64,000 nucleotides of DNA from Candidatus Cloacimonadota bacterium (lineage in GTDB: Bacteria > Cloacimonadota > Cloacimonadia > Cloacimonadales > TCS61): positions 1 to 64,000 of the forward strand of contig JAUVLU010000010.1 in assembly GCA_030600585.1 (NCBI GenBank), written 5' to 3'. Shown here piece after piece: positions 8,561 to 16,249 of the stretch (position 1 is its first letter; every line of letters begins with the position of its first letter). The notes under the pieces are model-generated. The model saw only the letters and a program-made list of their open reading frames with translations, had not been told where the DNA came from and made no database searches. The position numbers and the translations under genes were made by a program.

Positions 8561-10243
8561 ATGATAGAAACAAAACGGGATAAAATTCAAAAAATTGCTA
8601 TTGCAATTCTTACACTATTTGCAATTGCTAATATTGAGTTCCTTTTTATAAAGATAATAGATGTAGAAAGCACTGTTATCAGTCTTTATACTCAGATTTC
8701 AATAGTATTTTTAGCATTATATATAAGCTATAGATTAATAAAGAATGGAGTTACAGTTCAAAGACTGTTGAATCTTCTACCTGATATCATCTTCATTCTT
8801 ACCGGTCTTTTAATTAACGATTCGGAGAGAGTTTTTCAATTTTATCTTATTGGACGTCAAACATTTTCCCTATTGCATTTAAGATCATTGTCGGATTCTA
8901 AAGGTACTTTTATAGATAAGCTTTCTGATAATCCGCCGGTACTTGTAATGCTTACATTCTTTCTTACTATTTTTATTGGTTCACTTCTGCTAATGCTTCC
9001 GGTTGCAACTTCATCAGGAGAAGAAACTTCTTTGCTGGGAGCGATATTTACTTCCACATCTGCAACCTGCGTTACCGGATTGATAGTATATGATACAGGA
9101 ACACATTTCACACTTTTCGGACAGATAATAATTCTTGCACTTATCCAAATTGGCGGGTTGGGAATTATGACGATTTCAAGTGCCTTCGCAATTATATTAG
9201 GTCAAAAATTAAGCTTGAAACGTGAATCTATCATGCAGAATGTCAGCGGGGAATCCAATAAACTGGATATGATAAACCTGGTTAAGAATGTTGTTGCTGT
9301 TACCATTACTCTTGAATTAATTGGTGCCGCTATTTTATATTTTACATTTATCTCTAAATCTTATTCAATTAATCAAGCTTTTTATCATTCCATATTCCAT
9401 TCGATTTCTGCTTTTTGTAACGCCGGATTCTGTTTATACCCGGATAGCCTGATTAGTTATTTAGATAATTTTAATATCAACTTTGTAATTACATCGCTTA
9501 TAATTCTGGGTGGTATCGGGTTTCCGGTAATGAAGGACATTCAAGGTACCATTAAGAACAAATTCCGCTTTAAAAGATTATCGCTTCACTCAAAAATTGT
9601 ATTGTCTGCAACACTGATTCTAATATTATTTGGAACGATGGCTTTCTTTATTTCAGAATATAATAATGAGATGAAAGGTTTTAGCTTTATGGATAGATTG
9701 TTTGCTTCATATTTTCAATCTGTTACAACCAGAACAGCAGGATTTAATACAATTGACACGGTTAATTTAAGTAAAGGATCATCGTTTGTTTCCGGGATAC
9801 TGATGTTTATTGGCGCATCACCAGGCTCTACAGGTGGTGGAGTTAAAACTACAGCTCTTGTAGTTGTATTTGTTGCTGTAATAGCAATGTTCCGCGGTCA
9901 TAAAGACGTAAATATATTTAAACGTAAAGTGTCGGAAAACATAATTAAGAAAGTAATGGCGCTTGTTGCTGCATCAATTGCTTTTCTTACGTTCATGATC
10001 TTTTTACTTCTTCTATTCGAGCCTTTTACTTTTGAAAAAACAATTTTTGAAGCAATTTCTGCCTTTGGAACAGTAGGGCTTTCCATGGGAATAACATCAC
10101 GGTTATCTGATGCAGGGCAGATAATAATTGTACTGTTAATGTATATAGGAAGAATAGGTCCATTAACTCTGATATTCGCAATTTCAGAAAATAAAGATAA
10201 ATCTTACTTTACATATACTGAAGAAAAAATAAGTATTGGTTAA
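8561..10243 (+). CDS. ktrB: TrkH/KtrB-type potassium uptake transmembrane subunit
   Basis: A protein of 560 aa with a polytopic inner-membrane core. The four pore-loop repeats of the Trk/Ktr/HKT superfamily are visible as TSATCVTGL, SAFCNAGF, TTRTAGFNT and SAFGTVGLS, each carrying the filter Gly. The first 110 residues form extra hydrophobic helices ahead of the core; this extension is seen in some FCB and clostridial members. It is followed by a TrkA-type regulatory subunit at 10345, giving a two-component uptake system. A ribosome-binding site AGGG precedes ATG 8561. Whether uptake is coupled to Na+ or H+ cannot be read from the sequence. Confidence 0.94.
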   Translation: MIETKRDKIQKIAIAILTLFAIANIEFLFIKIIDVESTVISLYTQISIVFLALYISYRLIKNGVTVQRLLNLLPDIIFILTGLLINDSERVFQFYLIGRQTFSLLHLRSLSDSKGTFIDKLSDNPPVLVMLTFFLTIFIGSLLLMLPVATSSGEETSLLGAIFTSTSATCVTGLIVYDTGTHFTLFGQIIILALIQIGGLGIMTISSAFAIILGQKLSLKRESIMQNVSGESNKLDMINLVKNVVAVTITLELIGAAILYFTFISKSYSINQAFYHSIFHSISAFCNAGFCLYPDSLISYLDNFNINFVITSLIILGGIGFPVMKDIQGTIKNKFRFKRLSLHSKIVLSATLILILFGTMAFFISEYNNEMKGFSFMDRLFASYFQSVTTRTAGFNTIDTVNLSKGSSFVSGILMFIGASPGSTGGGVKTTALVVVFVAVIAMFRGHKDVNIFKRKVSENIIKKVMALVAASIAFLTFMIFLLLLFEPFTFEKTIFEAISAFGTVGLSMGITSRLSDAGQIIIVLLMYIGRIGPLTLIFAISENKDKSYFTYTEEKISIG

Positions 10244-10246
10244 GTA

Positions 10247-10327
10247 GCTCGTTCATTCCTCCAAAGGCGGATAAATCTTGAACGAGCAAATTATGATAAT
10301 GTGTTTTGCACGGACAAGGTGTCCGTG
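10247..10327. repeat. Two hairpins in the gap between the potassium uptake genes
   Basis: GCTCGTTCA at 10247-10255 pairs perfectly with TGAACGAGC at 10279-10287. CACGGAC at 10309-10315 pairs with GTCCGTG at 10321-10327 around a 5-nt loop, just before the ribosome-binding site of the next gene. The first hairpin shares pieces with 28725-28790 (CTCGTTCA, GGCGGA, CTTGAACG). The second ends in GTGGTACATAA, also present at 32653-32663. These look like members of dispersed palindromic repeats and may also act on expression of the downstream gene. Confidence 0.7.
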
Positions 10328-10344
10328 GTACATAAGGAGTAAAT

Positions 10345-11046
10345 ATGGCAAAATTTGCAGTGATCGGGCTTGGTAAATTTGGGATGACTGTTGCAACCAC
10401 TCTTTTTGAAAGAGGAGCGGAGGTAATAGCTATCGATAATGACAAGACTTTAATAGATGAAATTGCCGGACGTGTTAGTGTTGCGATTCATCTTAATAGT
10501 ACAGATGAAAAAGCACTTAAAATGAATCGTATCCAAGATGTTGACGCAGTTATTCTAGCTATTGGAAATAACATAGAAGTAAGTGTGCTTACAACTGTTC
10601 TACTAAAAAAACTTGGTGTAAGTAATATTTATGCAAAGGTAGACAGCAAGGTTCATGCCAGAATTTTAGAGCTTTTGGGAGTTCAAAATATTATTTTCCC
10701 GGAAGAACAAATAGGAAGACAGCTTGCTAATTCTCTTATCTCCAGCAATGTAATGGAATATGTTGATCTTTCCAGCGGACACAGTGTTGTGGAACTGCTT
10801 GTTCCTGATGAATGGGCTGGAAAAACATTGCAGCAGCTTGCTCTTCCAACCGAGAAAGGTGTAAATATAATTGCTATAAAATATACCTCTCAGAGTGTAA
10901 CGGAAGAAGGCGAGAATGTAATTCGTAATAAAATAAATGATATGCCCGGAGCTAATGACATTATTAATGAGGAAGATGTCATGGTGCTTATCGGACCAAA
11001 AAGTAAGATAGATGAACTTATAGAAGAAACAAATAAAAAAGGATAG
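10345..11046 (+). CDS. ktrA: TrkA/KtrA-type potassium uptake regulatory subunit
   Basis: A protein of 233 aa. The N-terminal RCK (TrkA_N) Rossmann domain has GLGKFG near residues 7-12 and an acidic residue ending strand 2 (AIDND), as expected for NAD(H)/ATP/ADP binding. A TrkA_C-like domain starts at about residue 140. A single RCK_N plus RCK_C unit fits KtrA rather than the duplicated TrkA of enterobacteria. It should form the cytosolic gating ring on the transporter encoded 100 bp upstream. Ribosome-binding site AAGGAG precedes the ATG by 7 nt. The PAS protein gene follows after 4 bp. Confidence 0.95.
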   Translation: MAKFAVIGLGKFGMTVATTLFERGAEVIAIDNDKTLIDEIAGRVSVAIHLNSTDEKALKMNRIQDVDAVILAIGNNIEVSVLTTVLLKKLGVSNIYAKVDSKVHARILELLGVQNIIFPEEQIGRQLANSLISSNVMEYVDLSSGHSVVELLVPDEWAGKTLQQLALPTEKGVNIIAIKYTSQSVTEEGENVIRNKINDMPGANDIINEEDVMVLIGPKSKIDELIEETNKKG

Positions 11047-11050
11047 AATT

Positions 11051-11815
11051 ATGAGATTATCATTTACAGGGAAGATCAGGCTGTTAATAATTATAATGTT
11101 TATTGTTGCAATTCTTCAAGGTGGTATAATTCTACATTTGATCAATAACCCTGACAGTTTTTTGCAAATGAAATTAGATGTTCAAAATACAATCTTTATT
11201 GGATTGTTCATACAATTTCTTTTAGGGCTTGCTATAATTTTTTATGTGCCGGTATTTCTTCATAAAGCTTTTTCCGAAATCCATAATATAATCAAAGATA
11301 TTACGCAAGGCATCTACACTATAGATATTGATCTGGATAGCTATAAAAATACAATTGACAAAGAATTTTTTATGGTGATTTCTTTACTTAATGACATGCT
11401 GAAATCCATTCTTACTTTCGATAAATTGAAAAAAGAGAAAATTGTAGAACATCATAATCGCATTGTTTCAATTCTGAATCTTACTGATGACGGCTTTATG
11501 ATAGTTGATATAAAAGGGAATTTTGTCTATATGAACGAAAAAGTTACAAATACTTTCCCGGCATTGAGCGATAAAGCCAATATTATCGAGACGAACTTTC
11601 CACCCGAAATTGAGAATAACATAAAAAAATATACTTTGAATATATTGAGTTCTCACACCAAACAGGAACCGCAACAATTCTATGTGCCTTTATTGAAACG
11701 TCATATCGTACTAAACAGTGCCATGATCCGTGACGCAGCAGGACAGCCGACAGGTGCAATAATTGCACTTACAAATCTGGAAAAAAGAAAGCAGCATAAA
11801 GAAGAAGAACTTTAA
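11051..11815 (+). CDS. Membrane-anchored PAS-domain protein with no output domain
   Basis: A protein of 254 aa. Two transmembrane helices (about 8-29 and 48-71) flank a short extracytoplasmic loop. A HAMP-like helical linker is followed by one PAS domain at about 135-245 (ILNLTDDGFMIVDIKGNFVYMN). The protein ends with a charged tail (NLEKRKQHKEEEL) where a histidine kinase would normally start its dimerisation helix. No HisKA, HATPase, GGDEF or cyclase domain follows, and the next frame is a clean RluD gene, so this is not an obvious frameshift. It lies 4 bp after ktrA and 9 bp before rluD, suggesting cotranscription with potassium uptake. Confidence 0.75.
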   Translation: MRLSFTGKIRLLIIIMFIVAILQGGIILHLINNPDSFLQMKLDVQNTIFIGLFIQFLLGLAIIFYVPVFLHKAFSEIHNIIKDITQGIYTIDIDLDSYKNTIDKEFFMVISLLNDMLKSILTFDKLKKEKIVEHHNRIVSILNLTDDGFMIVDIKGNFVYMNEKVTNTFPALSDKANIIETNFPPEIENNIKKYTLNILSSHTKQEPQQFYVPLLKRHIVLNSAMIRDAAGQPTGAIIALTNLEKRKQHKEEEL

Positions 11816-11824
11816 TATCACAAA

Positions 11825-12796
11825 ATGAAAATTGAATATATTAAAGACGAAAAACAGAGAATCGATAAATATATCGTTAGCCTTGAAATGGAAGAATTAT
11901 ATTCACGATCTTTTATTGATAAGCTTTTAAGCGAAGAAGCAATACTGGTTAACGGTAAACCTGTAAAAAAAAATTACAAACTTTCCCGATTCGACATTAT
12001 CACGATAGAAGTTCCCCAAAAGAAGGAATTGGATATCAAACCGCAGAATATTCCAATAGATATAATTTGGGAAGATGATGATATTGCAGTTGTGAATAAG
12101 CCTGTTGGATTAGTTGTTCATCCGGGTGCAGGTGTGCAAGACGGGACTTTGGCAAATGCCCTGATGTTTCACTTTAAAGAAAAGCTGTCTGTTCAGCACG
12201 ACCCGCAAAGACCCGGCATTGTTCATAGATTGGATAAAGAAACAAGCGGACTTATCATAGTTGCCAAAAACGATAGAGTTCATTCTCTACTCTCACAAAT
12301 GTTTCAAAATAGAACAATTAAAAAAACATATCTGGCGATAACTGTGGGAATTCCCCCAAAAGCGGAAGACACAATTAAAACTTTGATTGGAAGAAGTAAG
12401 AAAGATAGAGTTAAAATGACCGTAACCACAGATGGAAGAGAAGCTGTTACACATTACAAAATTATTAAATATTTCGATTTTTTCTCGCTGGTGGAAGTTG
12501 AACTGGAAACCGGCAGAACCCATCAAATTCGAGTTCATTTCTCTCATATCAATTGTCCGATCTTGGGAGATAACACCTATTCAACTTTAAAACGAACTCT
12601 TAGTATTGTGCCTTTTCATTATCAGAAAAAAGTAAAATATTTATTGGCAAATCATCTTAAGAGACAAGCTTTGCATGCATACCAGCTGGAGTTTGAACAT
12701 CCGATCACTAAAAAAATTATTAAAGTGGAAGCACCGATCCCGGAAGACATTCAATATACCCTAAACTGGCTTGAGAAGTATTTTATAACAGAGTGA
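11825..12796 (+). CDS. rluD: RluA-family 23S rRNA pseudouridine synthase, RluD-like
   Basis: A protein of 323 aa. The N-terminal S4 RNA-binding domain covers about 12-75 (SRSFIDKLLSEEAILVNG). The catalytic core follows, with the RluA-family motif HRLDKETSGL containing the catalytic Asp, then the TGRTHQIRVH motif. Length and S4 domain fit RluD, which modifies helix 69 of 23S rRNA. RluC or a paralogue cannot be excluded. It is the last gene before a 774-bp repeat-filled gap. Confidence 0.93.
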   Translation: MKIEYIKDEKQRIDKYIVSLEMEELYSRSFIDKLLSEEAILVNGKPVKKNYKLSRFDIITIEVPQKKELDIKPQNIPIDIIWEDDDIAVVNKPVGLVVHPGAGVQDGTLANALMFHFKEKLSVQHDPQRPGIVHRLDKETSGLIIVAKNDRVHSLLSQMFQNRTIKKTYLAITVGIPPKAEDTIKTLIGRSKKDRVKMTVTTDGREAVTHYKIIKYFDFFSLVEVELETGRTHQIRVHFSHINCPILGDNTYSTLKRTLSIVPFHYQKKVKYLLANHLKRQALHAYQLEFEHPITKKIIKVEAPIPEDIQYTLNWLEKYFITE

Positions 12797-13570
12797 TATA
12801 AATTAGCAAGACTTGAGTTAAAAACGACACAGTCGGATTTGACTTAAGAGCCGAAGCAAAGCGAAGCCCAACGAAGTTAATTGCAAAATCTAAATAATTA
12901 CTTTCATTCTTTTGTGCCGACAAAAGAACGAAACAAGAAAAACTCGTCACTTTTAGTATACTTATTTCCGGATGGATAAAAGTAAATTCAGTAAACAAGT
13001 AAATATATTTGAGAACTATTATAGTTTTCAATGCAATTCATCCGGCGTACTAAAAGTGACATTCAAAGAATTTCAGTTTTATTTTCTATTTCTTTTGTTT
13101 TCCCTTTTCATGGCTTTTTGTAATTTGTTCTGAAATCTGTACGTAAGAAAAATGTCACTGTTTGAGTGAAACCTGAAGGGTAGAGCGAGTTTGGCATTTT
13201 TTAGAACAGATGAAGTTACAAATAAAAAAGTCTAATGAACGGGCACCTTTTCTTTTTGCTTCGCTTTTCTTTGGGTGAGCAAAGAAAAATGAAGAGAATC
13301 TAATTCTTAACAAAGTTCTTTAAGCTAAGTGTTATATCTATCTGATCTATCCTTCCTACGGAGAACAACGCCTGCCACGCTGAATAGCTTGGAGTAAAAA
13401 ATTCGTTAGGATGACGTCATATTGAGTTATAAAAAACCTTTATATGCCTTCCCCAAAAAATTTACAATTTGTCTGTTTATAATTGTCCTGGATATTGAAA
13501 TTTTTCGGAGGATGTGTGATAATTTCTTATAATTCTTGACATAAATCTTTTAAATAAAGATAAAACATTT
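12797..13570. repeat. 774-bp gap without genes, filled with palindromic repeats
   Basis: No convincing coding frame is seen here. From left to right: CTTGAGTTAA (12812-12821) and TTGACTTAAG (12839-12848), related to the repeats at 32337-32427; hairpin CTTTTGT/ACAAAAG at 12909-12926; a 115-bp palindrome (listed separately); hairpin TTTTCTTT/AAAGAAAA at 13265-13288; and a fragment CGCCTGCCACG-like around 13368-13379 that also occurs near 36166. TTGACA at 13536-13541 with GATAAA 17 nt downstream could be the ddl promoter. Confidence 0.6.
12946..13060. repeat. 115-bp imperfect palindrome (fold-back element)
   Basis: The ends are perfect inverted repeats: GTCACTTTTAGTA at 12946-12958 and TACTAAAAGTGAC at 13048-13060. 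Inside them CCGGATG (12968-12974) pairs with CATCCGG (13039-13045). Near the centre GAACTA and TAGTTTTC form a further short stem. The whole should fold as one long hairpin. No coding capacity is seen inside, so a MITE-like or other non-autonomous element is plausible. Confidence 0.75.
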
Positions 13571-14500
13571 ATGAATAAATTGAAAAAAATAATTATTTTA
13601 TCGGGTGGTTTTTCTGATGAATCGGAAGTATCTAAAACTACTTCCAGTGAGATCGAGAAAGCTCTAAATGAAAACGGGAAAGATATTACCATCATTGATC
13701 CGGCAGAATTTGATTCTTATTCCGAAATGATCAACAAGATAAAAGAGATAAAACCCGATATAGTCTTCAACGGCTTGCATGGTGCCGAAGGAGAGGATGG
13801 AGGGATTCAATCTCTTCTCGCCTTAGAAAACATACCGTTTACAGGTTCTGCCCAACGTGCCAGCGCTATCTCAATGGATAAATATATCTCAGGAATTATA
13901 GCACAATATATTGGAATTAAGCTTCCTGAACGCAGGCTTATTTATAAAGATTACGAATATGATTTTAATCCTATTATTCAGCATATCGGATTTCCAATGG
14001 TTATAAAACCGAATGATTCCGGTTCATCAGTTGGAATTAGCATCATTAATGAAGAAAACGAATTGGAGGAATCAATTAAATTTGCTTTTAAATACAGTAA
14101 AAGGGTGATAATTGAACATTTTGTTGATGGAAGAGAACTTACTGTTACAATACTTGGAAATGAAGCATTACCGGTGGTCGAAATAATTCCAAACGATGGC
14201 TGGTATGATTATAAAAATAAATATACAAAGGGTAAAACGATCTACGAAGTTCCTGCCAAACTTACAAAAGAAGAAGTTAAGATAATTCAGAAACAAGCTC
14301 TGGATGTCTTTACTCTTTTCGGGTGTGAAGTCTATGGAAGAGTCGATTTCCGCTATGATGGAAAAGATTTCTATTTTTTAGAAGTTAACACTCTGCCAGG
14401 GATGACGCATTTAAGTTTAACTCCAATGGCTGCAAAGGAAGCAGGTTTGAGTTTTAAGGAACTTATCTATAAGATCATTGAATTTTCATTAAATCGTTAA
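13571..14500 (+). CDS. ddl: D-alanine--D-alanine ligase
   Basis: A protein of 309 aa of the ATP-grasp fold that makes the D-Ala-D-Ala dipeptide for peptidoglycan. It shows IILSGGFSDESEVS at the N-terminus, FNGLHGAEGEDGGIQ, the ATP-grasp core VIKPNDSGSSVGIS and the Mg-binding end FLEVNTLPGMTHLS. No Shine-Dalgarno is evident before ATG 13571; the start is chosen from family alignment. A TTGACA box lies 30 bp upstream, so the leader may be very short. It is followed after 21 bp by the Ig-like/FecR/cyclase operon, with a new ribosome-binding site, and may or may not belong to it. Confidence 0.95.
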   Translation: MNKLKKIIILSGGFSDESEVSKTTSSEIEKALNENGKDITIIDPAEFDSYSEMINKIKEIKPDIVFNGLHGAEGEDGGIQSLLALENIPFTGSAQRASAISMDKYISGIIAQYIGIKLPERRLIYKDYEYDFNPIIQHIGFPMVIKPNDSGSSVGISIINEENELEESIKFAFKYSKRVIIEHFVDGRELTVTILGNEALPVVEIIPNDGWYDYKNKYTKGKTIYEVPAKLTKEEVKIIQKQALDVFTLFGCEVYGRVDFRYDGKDFYFLEVNTLPGMTHLSLTPMAAKEAGLSFKELIYKIIEFSLNR

Positions 14501-14521
14501 TTTTTTTTATCGGAGGGAAAA

Positions 14522-15571
14522 ATGAAAAAAATACTTATTCTTCTAATACTCACAATTTCTATGAGTCTTATCGCTCAAACGCCACCAATGCTGCACATAA
14601 CCCCAACGCACGTTACTTATAACGTATTGTATCCGGCAAATTTCAATCCTGATGAACCGGAGTTGCAGCCGAATCTTTTTAATATAACGATAAGCGGAAC
14701 TTCTACAGCTAATGCAGTTTTATATTGTAAGATGATTTGGGAAGATGAGGATGCTGAAATCACATTAACACCGAATACTCCAGGGCAATTTCCATCAAAT
14801 CTCAGTAGTGTGGATATCATTAATTCAGATCCGGAAGGTTTCTCCGTTCAAGAGTCTTTTAATCTTTTCTTGGATAATATTGAAGATTTGATCATCGATA
14901 CCGGAAGAATGCCTGACGGTACTTACATTTTTAACATTGGTATTTATGAAAATGATTCCAATGGTAACTTGCTTTCCAATCAAGCAACCGCAGTAGTTGT
15001 AATTCGTTCGCCCATATCCATTTCTCTTATTACTCCGGGTAATCCGGTAGGTTTGGGTGTAACCAATATTTCAGAATTATACCCTAATTTCATCTGGTTT
15101 TCCAACCTGGAAGATTACACTTTAAAAATCTATGAATTGGATGAAATGTATGATACGATTGAAGAAATTGAAATGTTGGATCCCCATTTTGTTGAGACGA
15201 ATATTAACGGCACTAATTACTCCTATTCGCCTGATGCACCGAATTTTGTTCTAAATAAAACTTATGCCTGGCAAGTTTCGGCTAAAGTGTTAAGTCCGAT
15301 CGCAGCATCAGAGAGTGAATACAAAAGTACAATGTACCTGTTTAAACTTTCCGATACTGCCTCAGAAGAGTTAAGCTTGCAGATCCTTAAAAACTTTCTT
15401 AACCAATTGGGAATTGATGGTGTAGATGAGTCTATCAAATTACTTGAAGCAGGATATACTATAGATAATATTATCTGGAAAGGAGAAGATATACCTGTTG
15501 ATGAACTAATGAAAATCCATGAAGAGATCACATCCGGCAATATTGAGCCGATAAAAATAACTGTTGAATAG
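14522..15571 (+). CDS. Secreted protein with Ig-like region, first gene of FecR/CHASE2 operon
   Basis: A protein of 349 aa. The signal peptide is MKKILILLILTISMSLIA, cut before QTPP. Residues about 25-170 look like one beta-sandwich, and about 175-275 like a second (LITPGNPVGL, then LYPNFIWFSN and YAWQVSA), as in fibronectin-type or Ig-like repeats. The last 70 residues are helical and acidic. I do not recognise a named family. The ribosome-binding site CGGAGGGA precedes the ATG. It starts a run of four genes separated by 2-9 bp, so a shared function with the FecR protein, the barrel protein and the cyclase is inferred. Confidence 0.8.
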   Translation: MKKILILLILTISMSLIAQTPPMLHITPTHVTYNVLYPANFNPDEPELQPNLFNITISGTSTANAVLYCKMIWEDEDAEITLTPNTPGQFPSNLSSVDIINSDPEGFSVQESFNLFLDNIEDLIIDTGRMPDGTYIFNIGIYENDSNGNLLSNQATAVVVIRSPISISLITPGNPVGLGVTNISELYPNFIWFSNLEDYTLKIYELDEMYDTIEEIEMLDPHFVETNINGTNYSYSPDAPNFVLNKTYAWQVSAKVLSPIAASESEYKSTMYLFKLSDTASEELSLQILKNFLNQLGIDGVDESIKLLEAGYTIDNIIWKGEDIPVDELMKIHEEITSGNIEPIKITVE

Positions 15572-15580
15572 GAGTATATC

Positions 15581-16240
15581 ATGAATAAAAAAATATTTGT
15601 TGCATTATTATTGATTATATTTGCGGCTTCGTTGATCGCTAAAGAATCTATTGGAATTACCTTGAAGGTTAAGGGTGATGTTATCTTAACTCATGAGGAA
15701 GATAATATCAGTGCCAAAGATGGAACCGAACTTGAAAATAACGATATATTGGAAAGTAAGGATGAATCTTTTGCTGTGATCAAGTTCATCGATGGAAGCT
15801 CTGTTATTAAGCTTTTCCCAAACAGCATACTTACGATAAATGGTGAAAAGACAAATGGAAAACTGAATAAAAAAAGCATAATGAAGCTTGGTGAATTATG
15901 GGCAAAAGTAACAAAAAACACCGGTGATTTTGTAATCGATACCCCTACAACTGTTGTTTCTGTAAAAGGAACAAAATTTGTTATTATGGTTGATGAAAAT
16001 GGCTTTACGGATCTTTATACTATTGAAGGTGTAGTGAATATGAAGAACAAGGATGATGAGCATGAAGCTGATGTTGGAGCAGGTCAGAAAGCTCATTCTA
16101 CAGGGGAAAATGAGATCATCGTGAGTGTTATTGAAGAAGGCGAAATGGATGATTATGATGTTCCATTAACCGAAACTCTGAATATCAATTTGAAAAACGA
16201 TAACGGGGAAAAGAGAACGATCAAGATTGAAATGGAATAG
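15581..16240 (+). CDS. FecR-domain periplasmic protein
   Basis: A protein of 219 aa. A signal peptide (KIFVALLLIIFAASLIA) is followed by a FecR-type domain at about 28-150: GDVILTHEE, a turn with ELENNDILES, FIDGSSVIKLFPNS, then the hallmark TPTTVVSVKGTKF and VNMKNKDDEHEADVGAGQKA. This fold occurs in anti-sigma FecR proteins, but here there is no cytoplasmic or transmembrane part and no ECF sigma gene beside it, so it is a free periplasmic module. FecR proteins encoded beside CHASE2-cyclases are known from other bacteria; a periplasmic contact between the two is a reasonable inference. It has a ribosome-binding site AGGAG and sits 9 bp after its upstream neighbour. Confidence 0.9.
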   Translation: MNKKIFVALLLIIFAASLIAKESIGITLKVKGDVILTHEEDNISAKDGTELENNDILESKDESFAVIKFIDGSSVIKLFPNSILTINGEKTNGKLNKKSIMKLGELWAKVTKNTGDFVIDTPTTVVSVKGTKFVIMVDENGFTDLYTIEGVVNMKNKDDEHEADVGAGQKAHSTGENEIIVSVIEEGEMDDYDVPLTETLNINLKNDNGEKRTIKIEME

Positions 16241-16249
16241 AGGTCATTT

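Noticed and set aside
12783-13031. 82-codon minus-strand frame in the gap after rluD
   Set aside because: It crosses hairpins and one arm of the 115-bp palindrome and has no ribosome-binding site or domain features.
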